DNA of 35,614 nucleotides from Equadaptatus sp045642025 (GCA_045642025.1 JAZUIB010000022.1:1-35614); one strand, 5' to 3'. Shown: positions 15,296 to 23,524, counted from the stretch's first letter. Program-made: numbers and translations. Notes: generated by a model not told the origin, from the letters alone.

Positions 15296-15618
15296 TTTCA
15301 GTTCACTCCCGTTTTAATAATCAGGATTTCTGGTTCTCCGGTATATATATAGTGCCCTCGTACCTCGCTTTGTACTTTCAGAAACAAATATGAAATACGA
15401 AACATAAAACTTCAAAACCGTTATCCGGACAACCGCTGCGCTCCTTAACCCGTACGTTCATTTTACTCACTTAACCGCTGAAGATGCCTATCACGCTGCG
15501 CAGTGATCAGTGCTGTTTTTTCTACATCCTGACCTTACATGCTAACTGCTGCGTGCTGATAGCTGCTTCAACTTCAAACTTTGGCATTTACGCCAACACC
15601 GCAATTCGTAATTCATTT
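15296..15618. other. Intergenic region between pssA and iorA with degenerate short repeats
   Basis: This 323-bp gap holds no gene that I can support. The iorA-proximal part carries a TATATATAT tract that may be a -10 element. Between about 15540 and 15562 the minus strand reads as GC-starting units of about 7 bp, GCTATCA, GCACGCA, GCAGTTA, GCATGTA. It shares CAGCACGCAGCA with 10603-10614 and CAGCAGTTAGCA with 12705-12716. AATTCGTAATTC at 15603-15614 also occurs at 10683-10694. A weak hairpin, TTGGC/GCCAA (15581-15596), is the only terminator-like structure after pssA. Confidence 0.6.
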
Positions 15619-16356
15619 TTAATCTTCTTTTTTCGTTCCCCACTTTGCAAGGTCAATTCCAAAAATTCCTGTTGCAATATAGATCAAAGAAACTACTATA
15701 AATCCTTTGAAGTGCAGGAAATAGAAGATTGCGGCAATAAGTACAATCATAAAATACAGTTTCCATTTTATTACATTGTCGTTGTGTACTTTTTTTGCGT
15801 TGCAGTAAGGTATGGAACTTACCATAAGCACACCGACAAAAAACATGCCGAGCATTACTATAAGAGGTGAAATTTCAAACCGCGCAAGCGCAAGAGATGC
15901 CAGCGTCAGTCCTCCAGCAGGAATAGGAAGCCCCTGAAACGGTCCCGCAGGCACGTGAGAAACATTAAAACGCGCAAGGCGGAGTATTCCGCACAATGCA
16001 AAAAATGCCGTTGCCATAATTCCGAGCGCATCTGCAGCTCCTCCGAGATATGTGGTCGCTTTTGAATTGCTGAGGTATACCGCATAAACAAGAATTGCAG
16101 GAGCAGCACCGAAACTTAACGCATCAGCAAGACTGTCAAGCTGCTCTCCAAAAGCACTGCTCCCGTTAAGTTTGCGCGCAACTCTCCCGTCCATGAAATC
16201 GAAAAATACAGCAAAAAAGATAAGCAGAGCCGCTGCATTGAAACGATCCTGCATTGTCATAATCAGTGAGGCTATACCACAGAAGACACTGCCGCTTGTA
16301 ATGATATTCGGAATGATAACATTTACAGGAATTTTTGCGCTATTCTGGTCTTTCAT
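15619..16356 (-). CDS. pssA: CDP-diacylglycerol-serine O-phosphatidyltransferase
   Basis: This inner-membrane enzyme makes phosphatidylserine from CDP-diacylglycerol and serine, the step before Psd. The 245-residue protein is highly hydrophobic and carries the CDP-alcohol phosphotransferase signature: DFMDGRVARKLNGSSAFGEQ followed by LDSLADALSFG, that is DGx2ARx8Gx3Dx3D. It overlaps psd by 17 bp, so the two are read from one message. GGGAGTG about 9 nt upstream supports the ATG. Its placement directly after psd completes the phosphatidylethanolamine pathway. Confidence 0.94.
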   Translation of the reverse strand: MKDQNSAKIPVNVIIPNIITSGSVFCGIASLIMTMQDRFNAAALLIFFAVFFDFMDGRVARKLNGSSAFGEQLDSLADALSFGAAPAILVYAVYLSNSKATTYLGGAADALGIMATAFFALCGILRLARFNVSHVPAGPFQGLPIPAGGLTLASLALARFEISPLIVMLGMFFVGVLMVSSIPYCNAKKVHNDNVIKWKLYFMIVLIAAIFYFLHFKGFIVVSLIYIATGIFGIDLAKWGTKKED

Positions 16357-16972
16357 TTCTTTTCACTCCCACCACTGTTTTGCCAGCTCTCACAAGGTCA
16401 CCGACATTTATCGAAGGCCTTATTGAAGCAGGAAGATACAGGTCCACCTTAGAACCCAACTTAATCATGCCGTAACGCTCCCCGCGTCCATATTCATCAC
16501 CGACTGCCACGTCTTTTGTAATTCGCCGTGCCATAAATCCGGCTATTTGACAAAGCAGAAAGCGGCCGTCAGCTGATTTTGCACCAACATAGAACCGCTC
16601 ATTTATGTCGCTTGCCTTGGGCGCAAAAGCAACCTTTTTTTTGCCGGGAACATATCTAACATATTCAACGGTGGCTGTAGTCGGGAAACGGTTGACATGC
16701 ACATCGTAGCCGTTCATGAAAATGCCAATCTTTACAGCATGTCCAAGATATTCATGCTCAGCATCGATAATCTCAACGACCTTGCCGTCTGCCGGCGATA
16801 ACCAGCCTTCTTCTGCTTCAGGTTCTCTGTCTGGGTCTCTGAAGAAATATATAAAAAACGCCAAAGGCAGAAACAGAATTATCGCAAGATAACTCGCCAC
16901 ACAGCAGGCTGCTATAAACACAAATCCGAACAAGCCTACTTCAAACCAGCCGTACGGGGAAATTTTAAACAA
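16340..16972 (-). CDS. psd: Phosphatidylserine decarboxylase proenzyme, short form
   Basis: This converts phosphatidylserine to phosphatidylethanolamine at the inner membrane. The 210-residue length fits the short bacterial/archaeal form. One or two membrane helices occupy about residues 10-44. Conserved Asp62 (SPADGK) and His92 (YDVHVNR) are present, and KLGSKVDLYLP holds the autocleavage site; Ser174 becomes the pyruvoyl group. The start is a TTG (16970-16972) with GAGGA 7 nt upstream inside the end of gyrA. No ATG or GTG in this frame gives a better fit. Three bases separate the gyrA stop from this start. Confidence 0.92.
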   Translation of the reverse strand: MFKISPYGWFEVGLFGFVFIAACCVASYLAIILFLPLAFFIYFFRDPDREPEAEEGWLSPADGKVVEIIDAEHEYLGHAVKIGIFMNGYDVHVNRFPTTATVEYVRYVPGKKKVAFAPKASDINERFYVGAKSADGRFLLCQIAGFMARRITKDVAVGDEYGRGERYGMIKLGSKVDLYLPASIRPSINVGDLVRAGKTVVGVKRNERPE

Positions 16973-16975
16973 AAC

Positions 16976-19429
16976 CTAGTCCTCGTCTACATTGCGAACA
17001 ATGCTGATATCAGCAATTGAATCGCCTTCATCAAGCCGCGCTACGGTGTATCCTGTAGCCGTTCTGCTGAGAATTGAAATCTGTTTTACAGGAATACGCA
17101 CAATACGACCGTTTGCTGAAATGATAATAATTTCTTCTTCATCATCTACACCCCATGCGCCGACAAGGTCACCTGTTTTAGCCGTAAGCTTCATTGAGCG
17201 TACACCGTAGCCGCCACGATGATGTGTTGTAAATTCAGCATATTCGGTACGTTTACCTATACCTTTTGATGAAATAAACAGAACTTGATACCCATCTGTA
17301 ACAACATCGCAGCCTACAACGTAGTCACCATCATCAAGGCGGATGCCTTTAACACCTTGTGCCTGTCTTCCGAGTGGTCTGAATTCTTCTTCAGGAACAC
17401 GTATCGTCTGACCCTTTGCCGTTGTAAAGAGCAGTTCGTCAGTGCCGTGTGTCACCTGTATTCTTGCAATATTATCACCTTCGGTGAGCCCAAGAATTCT
17501 TCTGCCCGCACGCGTTAGTCCGTCAAGCTCCTGGACAGGAAGTCGTTTTGCAATACCATTCTTCGTAACAAAGAAGATGAATTTGGCATCATCTGCATCT
17601 TTGTCTTTAATAGCAACGACCTTTTCGTCCTGTTCAAGCTGCACAAGCGTTGAAATCAGTTTTCCTTTGCCAGTTTTCGGCTGCGGAATCATATAACCCT
17701 TCATTCCGTAAACCTTACCCTTATCCGTAAAGAGGAAAAGCTGGCGGTGCGTTGTTGTTGTTTGGAGAATTGCTATTTCATCCTCAGCTTTTGTCGAAAC
17801 ACCTTTAACACCTTTTCCTCCGCGCCCCTGAACACGGTAATCAGCAAGCGGCATTCTGCGTACATAGCCATCGCGGCTAAGCGCAATTACAATATCTTCT
17901 TCAGGAATAAGATCCTCGTCATTGACTTCTTCAAGACCTCCGTCTTCAATATCCGTACGGCGTTTATCGCTGTATTGCCCTTTGACTTCAATAAGTTCGC
18001 TTTTGACAACAGAGTCAAGAATAAAACTGCTTCCGAGAATACTGCGGTAACGCTCAATATCCGCACGGAGCTGCTGCATTTCAAGGTCTAGTTTGTTCCT
18101 TTCAAGTCCAGTAAGTCTGTGCAGTTTCATATCAAGAATTGCCTGTGCTTGAATTTCGGTGAAACCGAGATTGGCGACAAGAGCATTTCTTGCAGCTGCA
18201 GCATTTTCTGATGCTTTGATTGTCTGAATAACTTCGTCGATTATATCAAGTGCCTTAAGCAGGCCTTCGACAATGTGCGCGCGTTCTTCTGCTTTGCGCA
18301 GACGGTATTCCGTACGCCGGCGTACAACTTCACGGCGGTGGTCAAGGAAAATACTAACCATGTCTTTAAGGCTAAGTTCCCTTGTTTGACCGTCAAGAAT
18401 TGCAAGGTTGATAACACCGAATGTTGTCTGAAGCTGAGTGCGGTTATAAAGCTGACGAAGAACAAGATTGGGGTCTGCGTCAGCCTTCGTGTCTATAACT
18501 ATACGCATGCCTTCGCGGTCAGATTCATCGCGCAGGTCCGATACTCCGTCAATCTGTCCTGCCTGCACACACTTTGCAATCGTTTCAATAAATGTCGTTT
18601 TGTTCACTGCATACGGGATTTCTGTAATAACAATTGAGCTTTTCCCTCTGTTGCCTTCGACAATATCTGCGCGGCCTCTAAGAATTATTTTGCCTCTGCC
18701 CGTCCTATACGCATCCATAATGCCGTCTCTGCCCATAATAATTCCACCTGTCGGAAAATCAGGCCCTGGCATTAACTTAACAAGTTCGGAAAGCTCAATT
18801 TCTGGATCTGAAAGCAGCGCACAGCACACATCTATAGTCTCTCCGAGATTGTGAGGCGGCATATTGGTAGCCATGCCTACTGCAATACCTGTAGTACCGT
18901 TTACAAGAAGGTTTGGGATACGAGAAGGAAGTACAGTAGGCTCCATGAGTGATTCATCAAAGTTAGGCATCCAGTCAACAGTTTCTTCGTTAATATCAGC
19001 AAGCATTTCTTCTCCGAGCAGCTGAAGTCTAGCCTCAGTGTAACGCATAGCCGCAGGGGGGTCTCCATCTATTGAACCAAAATTACCTTGCCCCTCTACA
19101 AGCGGATAACGCAGGTTAAAATCCTGCGCAAGACGTGCCATGGTATCATAAATTGAAGCATCACCGTGCGGGTGATATTTACCCATTGTATCACCGACAA
19201 TACGCGCCGATTTTTTCGTCTGCTGATTGTGACGCACCCCTAGTTCAAGCATATCCCAAAGCACACGGCGCTGAACAGGTTTCAGTCCATCGCGTGCATC
19301 AGGAATCGCACGTCCTACTATAACAGACATCGCATAGTTGATATAACTGGTTTTAATCTCATCTTCAATCGGAAGAGCATTGACCCTGCCTATTTCAAAA
19401 AGATTAATCTGGTTTGAATCGTGATTCAT
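16976..19429 (-). CDS. gyrA: DNA gyrase subunit A
   Basis: This is the DNA-breaking and rejoining subunit of gyrase, which introduces negative supercoils with GyrB. The 817-residue protein has the usual order: breakage-reunion domain with catalytic Tyr130 (AAMRYTEARL), coiled coil, and a C-terminal beta-pinwheel with a GyrA box (QGRGGKG) that favours gyrase over topoisomerase IV. In the quinolone region KYHPHGDASIYDTM, the position equivalent to E. coli Ser83 is Ala91, while the Asp87 equivalent (Asp95) is kept. ACGGAGG about 7 nt before the ATG and a TATAAT at 19499-19504 support the start. psd and pssA follow in the same direction with minimal spacing. Confidence 0.96.
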   Translation of the reverse strand: MNHDSNQINLFEIGRVNALPIEDEIKTSYINYAMSVIVGRAIPDARDGLKPVQRRVLWDMLELGVRHNQQTKKSARIVGDTMGKYHPHGDASIYDTMARLAQDFNLRYPLVEGQGNFGSIDGDPPAAMRYTEARLQLLGEEMLADINEETVDWMPNFDESLMEPTVLPSRIPNLLVNGTTGIAVGMATNMPPHNLGETIDVCCALLSDPEIELSELVKLMPGPDFPTGGIIMGRDGIMDAYRTGRGKIILRGRADIVEGNRGKSSIVITEIPYAVNKTTFIETIAKCVQAGQIDGVSDLRDESDREGMRIVIDTKADADPNLVLRQLYNRTQLQTTFGVINLAILDGQTRELSLKDMVSIFLDHRREVVRRRTEYRLRKAEERAHIVEGLLKALDIIDEVIQTIKASENAAAARNALVANLGFTEIQAQAILDMKLHRLTGLERNKLDLEMQQLRADIERYRSILGSSFILDSVVKSELIEVKGQYSDKRRTDIEDGGLEEVNDEDLIPEEDIVIALSRDGYVRRMPLADYRVQGRGGKGVKGVSTKAEDEIAILQTTTTHRQLFLFTDKGKVYGMKGYMIPQPKTGKGKLISTLVQLEQDEKVVAIKDKDADDAKFIFFVTKNGIAKRLPVQELDGLTRAGRRILGLTEGDNIARIQVTHGTDELLFTTAKGQTIRVPEEEFRPLGRQAQGVKGIRLDDGDYVVGCDVVTDGYQVLFISSKGIGKRTEYAEFTTHHRGGYGVRSMKLTAKTGDLVGAWGVDDEEEIIIISANGRIVRIPVKQISILSRTATGYTVARLDEGDSIADISIVRNVDED

Positions 19430-19498
19430 TTTAAAGCCTCCGTAACCACATTTCCCGCTCCAAAATAAGCAGCGGATTTTGCCCTCTATAACTGTTAT

Positions 19499-19504
19499 AT
19501 TATA
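19499..19504 (-). promoter_or_regulatory. -10 box of the gyrA-psd-pssA promoter
   Basis: TATAAT on the minus strand lies about 70 bp upstream of gyrA. No strong -35 is seen at 17 bp. The leader contains a 5-bp CCGCT/AGCGG stem of unknown relevance. Confidence 0.5.
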
Positions 19505-19618
19505 TCATTTTTTGCAGTAAAAATCTACTTAAAGCGGCAATTTGTCCCGGTAACTACAAAAAACTCCCAAAAATCACAAAATCGAATATCTGTATGCATA
19601 CTCTTGGGCACAAAAAAA

Positions 19619-19638
19619 CGCCGGCATTTCTGCCGGCG
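19619..19638 (-). terminator. Terminator after the nitroreductase gene
   Basis: CGCCGGCA (19619-19626) and TGCCGGCG (19631-19638) pair around TTTC. Seven T residues follow on the minus strand. The stem begins 6 nt after the nitroreductase stop. Confidence 0.9.
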
Positions 19639-19643
19639 CAGTG

Positions 19644-20159
19644 CTACCACTTTTCTTTATGTACTCTTGCCTCGTTTATTTCTCCGTGAGGCTCTTTTTC
19701 TTCGTCAGGATATCCGATTGCGGCAAGGCCGACTATTCGGATTTCCTTCGGCACACCGAGGATTTCGCGCACTTTGTCTTCTCTGTCTTCGCGCGCAAGT
19801 ATGCCAAGCCAAACTGAGCCAAGTCCCAATGATTTTGCAGCTACAAGTATATTTTCTATGGCTGCCGCAGCATCTTCTTCCCAAAGCACCAGATCTTCGC
19901 CGCCACGTTTTGTCTCCGAACAGACAGCAATGCAAAGCGGTGCCTGATAAAGCATTTTGCCATAAAGCAGATTGTCTGCAAGTGTGTTGAGCGTATTTCG
20001 GTCTTCAATGACGACAAAATCCGTCCCTCGCTGATTTTTTGCCGACGGTGCGGCAAACGCTGCTGCAAGTAGCAGCTCTTGGTCTTTGGCAGACACAACT
20101 TCATTCGTGAATTTGCGAATGCTTCTGCGTTCAAATATTGTTTTTATTGTTTCATTCAT
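19644..20159 (-). CDS. Nitroreductase-family flavoprotein
   Basis: This cytosolic FMN enzyme transfers electrons from NAD(P)H; the physiological acceptor is unknown. The 171 residues show the family N-terminus TIFERRSIRKF (FMN-phosphate contacts), AAFAAPSAKNQ, and the C-terminal flavin segment AKSLGLGSVWLGI followed by VGLAAIGYPDEE. The length suits the short nitroreductase subfamily. It overlaps the upstream Lrp-type regulator by an ATGA, so the two are translationally coupled and the regulator may control it. Confidence 0.9.
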   Translation of the reverse strand: MNETIKTIFERRSIRKFTNEVVSAKDQELLLAAAFAAPSAKNQRGTDFVVIEDRNTLNTLADNLLYGKMLYQAPLCIAVCSETKRGGEDLVLWEEDAAAAIENILVAAKSLGLGSVWLGILAREDREDKVREILGVPKEIRIVGLAAIGYPDEEKEPHGEINEARVHKEKW

Positions 20160-20626
20160 TTTTGTTTCCCTCCTACAGGCGGTATAATCATTCTGTCACT
20201 TATCGGCGATGAAAGCGCTATTGAAGTTGTTGAAATTCCACATTCCGCAAATTTTGCAACAAGACTTTCAAGTTCGCCGACAGATTCAACAACTACTTTA
20301 AGCATTACTCCGTCACTTCCGGTAAGATGGTGACATTCAAGTACTTCTGGAATTTTACGCGCAATATCATCAGCCTTGGCAAGATATGCGATCGAAGAAT
20401 TCAGACGCACAAAAGCCATTATCGCATAACCAATTTTGAGCGGGTCTACTGTTGCTTTATAGCCTGTTATAATACCGGCATCTTCAAGTTTTCTGACGCG
20501 CTCGGCAGCGGCAGGAGATGAAAGTCCTGTTCTTCTGGACAGTTCGTTAAAAGAAATTCTGGCATCTTCCTGAAGTATTTGCACAATCTGCCGGCCGATA
20601 TTATCCAGCAGTTTTTCCCTTTTCAT
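20156..20626 (-). CDS. Lrp/AsnC-family transcriptional regulator
   Basis: This is a DNA-binding regulator of the feast/famine group, usually responsive to an amino acid. The 156 residues comprise an N-terminal winged helix (GRQIVQILQEDARISFNELS, then RRTGLSSPAAAERVRKLEDAGII, 11-53) and a C-terminal RAM ligand domain (about 65-145; HHLTGSDGVMLKVVVES). ATG 20624-20626 is preferred: AGGTG lies 6 nt upstream and includes the GTG that would give a three-residue longer form. The stop overlaps the nitroreductase start by 4 bp. A TAAGATAAT stretch upstream could be its -10. The effector is unknown. Confidence 0.92.
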   Translation of the reverse strand: MKREKLLDNIGRQIVQILQEDARISFNELSRRTGLSSPAAAERVRKLEDAGIITGYKATVDPLKIGYAIMAFVRLNSSIAYLAKADDIARKIPEVLECHHLTGSDGVMLKVVVESVGELESLVAKFAECGISTTSIALSSPISDRMIIPPVGGKQK

Positions 20627-20736
20627 TTTGTTCACCTGCCTTCAATCATATTCCTTACATATCTCTTTATTATCTTACGTTTAAACTTCAAAAAAGAGAA
20701 GTATATTCTGTTGCTTTCTCTGTTCATTTAATAATT

Positions 20737-20764
20737 AAAAGACTCCAATCGTTCGGAGTCTTTT
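20737..20764 (-). terminator. Bidirectional terminator after the deacetylase gene
   Basis: AAAAGACTCC (20737-20746) and GGAGTCTTTT (20755-20764) form a 10-bp stem with an 8-nt loop. It lies 11 bp beyond the polysaccharide deacetylase stop and upstream of the lrp-type gene. Confidence 0.87.
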
Positions 20765-20774
20765 TAATTTCAAG

Positions 20775-21665
20775 TTAACCTTCTGTTTTCTTTTTTCGCT
20801 GTTGTTTTGCAGACGGCACCCTAAAAAGCACCGGCTTCACCGATGGCGTGAGTTTATCAAATCTGTATCCGCGGTTTTTTAGTTGTTTAATTATAGGTCC
20901 GACTGCATCCACAGTGGTCTTTCGCGGCTGTGAGTCATGCATGAGCACAATTATGGGACGTCTGCTGTTAGGAACATGACTGACAACATTGGAAACAATT
21001 TTGTCAGCGGAAAGTGAATGTTTTACGGCATCACTCGCTTCTACAGACCAGTCATAAGGCACAAAACCTCTACGTAACATTTCAGCCATCACAGCATCTC
21101 TGACTTTTCCGTTTACATTGCTGACACTGCCTCCAGGGAAACGAAATACTGTTGGAGTTATTCCAGTCGTCTCTTTTATAGTTACAAATATCTTGTGCAT
21201 ATCGGCAAGGTAGTTTTCAACCGAACCATATATATACTTATAATTGTGTGTGTTTGAGTGCATACCAACTGTATGTCCGCTCTGTGCCGCTCTGCGTATA
21301 AGCGGCAAAGATGAATTTCCGCCCAATCCAACAACAAAGAAAGTTGCCTTTACGTTTTCTTTATCCAGTATATCAAGTAGACGCGCTGTCTGTTTACTTG
21401 GTCCATCATCAAAGGTCAAATATACTGTTTTGTCATCAGGGGTTTGTACAACAGGTTTTGCAGGAGCGTAAAAATCAGGATAAAGTTTCTGATAGGACGG
21501 TGCGGCATTTTTCCTGCTTACAGTTACCTCTTTGTCCGTCACCGGTTTCGCCGCAGCAAAGACATAACACTCATTTGTACGACATGCAAGTGCCATAAGC
21601 ACACCTGCCACAAATATTAATATCATCGCCGCGATTCTGTTGGCTGATTTACTGAATTTAATCAT
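20775..21665 (-). CDS. Polysaccharide deacetylase (NodB domain), membrane-anchored
   Basis: This is predicted to remove N-acetyl groups from a cell-envelope polysaccharide, most likely peptidoglycan GlcNAc, outside the inner membrane. An N-terminal helix (11-28) acts as signal or anchor, and a linker precedes the NodB domain. Carbohydrate-esterase-4 motifs are all present: TFDDGPS (84-90; Asp86, Asp87), HSNTH (136-140; metal His136 and His140), RFPGGS, DWSVEASD and a final LMHDS. The ribosome site is weak (ATAGGT), but no other start fits. Transcription is monocistronic, divergent from the glycosylase gene. Confidence 0.9.
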   Translation of the reverse strand: MIKFSKSANRIAAMILIFVAGVLMALACRTNECYVFAAAKPVTDKEVTVSRKNAAPSYQKLYPDFYAPAKPVVQTPDDKTVYLTFDDGPSKQTARLLDILDKENVKATFFVVGLGGNSSLPLIRRAAQSGHTVGMHSNTHNYKYIYGSVENYLADMHKIFVTIKETTGITPTVFRFPGGSVSNVNGKVRDAVMAEMLRRGFVPYDWSVEASDAVKHSLSADKIVSNVVSHVPNSRRPIIVLMHDSQPRKTTVDAVGPIIKQLKNRGYRFDKLTPSVKPVLFRVPSAKQQRKKKTEG

Positions 21666-21724
21666 TACCTATCACCATTCGTCCTCTTTGACATCAGTTG
21701 ATGCATATTATCTTCAACTGCAAT

Positions 21725-21752
21725 ACTATATCACTATTGATAAAATTTACAA
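21725..21752 (-). promoter_or_regulatory. Putative promoter of the polysaccharide deacetylase gene
   Basis: On the minus strand, TTGTAA (21747-21752), a 16-bp spacer and TATAGT (21725-21730) lie about 60 bp upstream of the start. Confidence 0.45.
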
Positions 21753-21828
21753 CTACAACATTTGGTGGCAGGATATTTTGGGGATAAATTATCTAAATTG
21801 CCTAAAAACAGATAACAGGTATTTCTGC

Positions 21829-21834
21829 TATAAT
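21829..21834 (+). promoter_or_regulatory. -10 box of the glycosylase promoter
   Basis: A consensus TATAAT lies 22 bp upstream of the ATG and 7 bp before the GGGAGG ribosome site. No clear -35 is visible. Confidence 0.5.
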
Positions 21835-21856
21835 TTGTTACGGGAGGAATGTGTTT

Positions 21857-22336
21857 ATGGAAAACTGTTTTGAAGCTGTTACTGACAAAAACTGCAGACT
21901 TCTCGTTCTGGGTTCTTTGCCAAGCGTGCTGTCTCTCAGCAGACAACAGTACTACGGCAACCCGCATAACCGTTTCTGGTATTATCTTTTTACAGCTTTC
22001 GGCGAGCCTTATACAGAAGATTACGAGCTGCGTAAAGCAACAGCTCTTAAACACCATATCGCAATATGGGACGTTGTCAAGTGCGCCAGCCGCAAAGGCA
22101 GTGCAGACAGCGCAATAAGAAACGCACAAGTAAATGACATTCCGGCATTCCTTGCAAAATATCCGGCTGTTAAAAGAATACTTTTCAATGGCAGTTTTGC
22201 TTATCAGACCTACGTGAAGTTTTTCAGTACACCGCCAATACCGTTTATACAACTGCTTTCAACATCTCCTGCATGCGCAGGGCGTGACAGCGAAAAATTT
22301 GCGGCATGGAAAAAGGCCCTTACCTGCAGTGAATAA
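21857..22336 (+). CDS. DNA-deoxyinosine glycosylase (UDG superfamily)
   Basis: This excises hypoxanthine, and perhaps other deaminated bases, from DNA as the first step of base-excision repair. The 159-residue product has the features of the short deoxyinosine glycosylase group: LLVLGSLPS (15-23), then QQYYGNPHNRFWYYL (30-44), the core IAIWDVV, and the C-terminal loop STSPACAGRD. GGGAGG at 21842-21847 is 9 nt before ATG 21857. A GTG at 21851 in the same frame is only 3 nt from it and is less likely. The stop codon lies inside the shared terminator stem at 22326-22374. Confidence 0.85.
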   Translation: MENCFEAVTDKNCRLLVLGSLPSVLSLSRQQYYGNPHNRFWYYLFTAFGEPYTEDYELRKATALKHHIAIWDVVKCASRKGSADSAIRNAQVNDIPAFLAKYPAVKRILFNGSFAYQTYVKFFSTPPIPFIQLLSTSPACAGRDSEKFAAWKKALTCSE

Positions 22337-22374
22337 AAAAAGACTCCTTTACGGAGTCTTTTTTTATTCACTGC
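22326..22374. terminator. Long bidirectional terminator between convergent genes
   Basis: A perfect 22-bp stem (22326-22347 with 22353-22374) encloses a 5-nt loop. The GGAGTC core is backed by seven A and seven T residues. It contains the stop codon of the glycosylase (22334-22336) and ends 4 bp from the stop of ompH, so it serves both genes. Confidence 0.93.
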
Positions 22375-22378
22375 AATG

Positions 22379-22774
22379 CTATTTTGTAAGCTGTGTAATA
22401 ACATCCTGAGTAATATCTGTACCGCCGTAAAGGACTGTGCCTGCTGCATGTACCATACCGAGTTTTTTCGCTTTCGCAACTTTTGCTATTGCGGCACGTA
22501 CGTCGCTGAGAACAGGTCCCATAAGTTTCTGTTCTTCCTGCATAAGTTCCTGCTGCGCTCCCTGTGCAAGTTTCTGCTGTTTTGCTTTGTCTTTTTCAGC
22601 ACGGATTGCCGCGTCTTTCTGCTGTGCGAGTGTTGCAATCTGCTGGCGCGCCTGTACAAACTTCGGATAGTTCGCAAGGACCGCATCTGTGTTCACAACA
22701 CCGTCTGCTGCGAATGCCGTTGCTACGCTGAATACTGCACAAAGTGCTGCGAGAATGAATACTGCTTTCTTCAT
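22379..22774 (-). CDS. OmpH/Skp-family periplasmic chaperone
   Basis: Skp-like proteins hold unfolded outer-membrane proteins in the periplasm. The 131-residue product has a signal peptide cut after AFA (MKKAVFILAALCAVFSVATAFA), then VVNTDAVLANYPKF and a long charged coiled coil rich in Gln, Lys and Ala (about 40-90). A C-terminal YGGTDITQDVITQL segment ends the protein, typical of the family. AAGGAAGTGA precedes the ATG. It has its own promoter at 22821-22849, placed right after gspG. Chaperoning of the T2SS secretin or of autotransporters would suit the neighbourhood but is inference. Confidence 0.87.
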   Translation of the reverse strand: MKKAVFILAALCAVFSVATAFAADGVVNTDAVLANYPKFVQARQQIATLAQQKDAAIRAEKDKAKQQKLAQGAQQELMQEEQKLMGPVLSDVRAAIAKVAKAKKLGMVHAAGTVLYGGTDITQDVITQLTK

Positions 22775-22820
22775 GATGTCACTTCCTTTCGATGAATTGT
22801 CAATATTTCGAACTTGGTAT

Positions 22821-22849
22821 AGTATAACCTTTTATCGCGAATTTTTCAA
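22821..22849 (-). promoter_or_regulatory. Sigma70 promoter of the ompH gene
   Basis: On the minus strand, TTGAAA (22844-22849), exactly 17 bp, then TATACT (22821-22826). The -35 lies 23 bp beyond the gspG stop, so ompH can be expressed independently of the secretion operon. Confidence 0.75.
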
Positions 22850-22872
22850 CTGCATATTTTACCGTATCTTCG

Positions 22873-23292
22873 TCATTCCCAGTTGTTAAGGTCTTTGGCG
22901 CTGTTTTCCCCGCCTTCGGCGCCGTCAGAACCGTAGGAAATAATATCAAAATCTCCGTGTTGTCCGGGACAAATGTAGATAAATTCTCTTCCCCAAGCAT
23001 CTTTCGGCAGTTTCTTCATATATCCGCCCTGTTTATAGTTCATTGGTTCTGGCGGAATTGTAGGTGCATTGACAAGTGCCGCAAGCCCCTGCTCCGTTGT
23101 CGGGAAAAAGCCGTTGTCAAGCTGAAAAAGTCCGAGGGTCTGTTCAAGCTGCGAAATTTGCACTTTTGTTGTCTTTATCTTTGCTTCATCACTCTGACCA
23201 ATGAGACGAGGTCCTACGAGAGCAGCCAGCATACCGATAATAACAACTACAATCATAATTTCGATTAAAGTAAAACCACTGTGTCTTTTCAT
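22873..23292 (-). CDS. gspG: T2SS major pseudopilin
   Basis: GspG polymerises into the periplasmic pseudopilus that drives cargo through the secretin. The 139-residue prepilin has the leader MKRHSG, cleaved after Gly6, then FTLIEIMIVVVIIGMLAALV with the required Glu at mature position 5. The C-terminal region has FPTTEQGLAALV and the calcium-site motif ISYGSDGAEGG ending in DLNNWE, diagnostic of GspG. GGAGG lies about 9 nt upstream. Unlike the other gsp genes it is set apart by 232 bp from gspF and has promoter-like sequence, which would fit a need for many more copies. No prepilin peptidase gene is in the window. Confidence 0.95.
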   Translation of the reverse strand: MKRHSGFTLIEIMIVVVIIGMLAALVGPRLIGQSDEAKIKTTKVQISQLEQTLGLFQLDNGFFPTTEQGLAALVNAPTIPPEPMNYKQGGYMKKLPKDAWGREFIYICPGQHGDFDIISYGSDGAEGGENSAKDLNNWE

Positions 23293-23343
23293 TTTTTTTA
23301 CCTCCGTTTTATTATAATCAGCATAATGCTCATTTATATTAGT

Positions 23344-23380
23344 TCAGCAAGAGTATTAAAAAATTTTGCTGATAACTCAA
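23344..23380 (-). promoter_or_regulatory. Putative gspG promoter overlapped by an inverted repeat
   Basis: On the minus strand, TTGAGT (23375-23380), a 17-bp spacer and AATACT (23352-23357) form a modest promoter. TCAGCAA (23344-23350) and TTGCTGA (23366-23372), 15 nt apart, cover its spacer and -10, as a repressor operator would. The same arms and spacing occur at 4214-4242. The rest of 23293-23524 shows no gene. Confidence 0.4.
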
Positions 23381-23524
23381 ATATAAATACTGATATAACA
23401 ACTGTACATGCACACAATCAGCAAAACAAGTGGATACTGTGCAAAGGAATATGGCGCACCTTATGCCAATGCCAGACAATGCCTACGGTATACTGTTTTC
23501 CTGCTATACTCAGCCGTTATCCAA

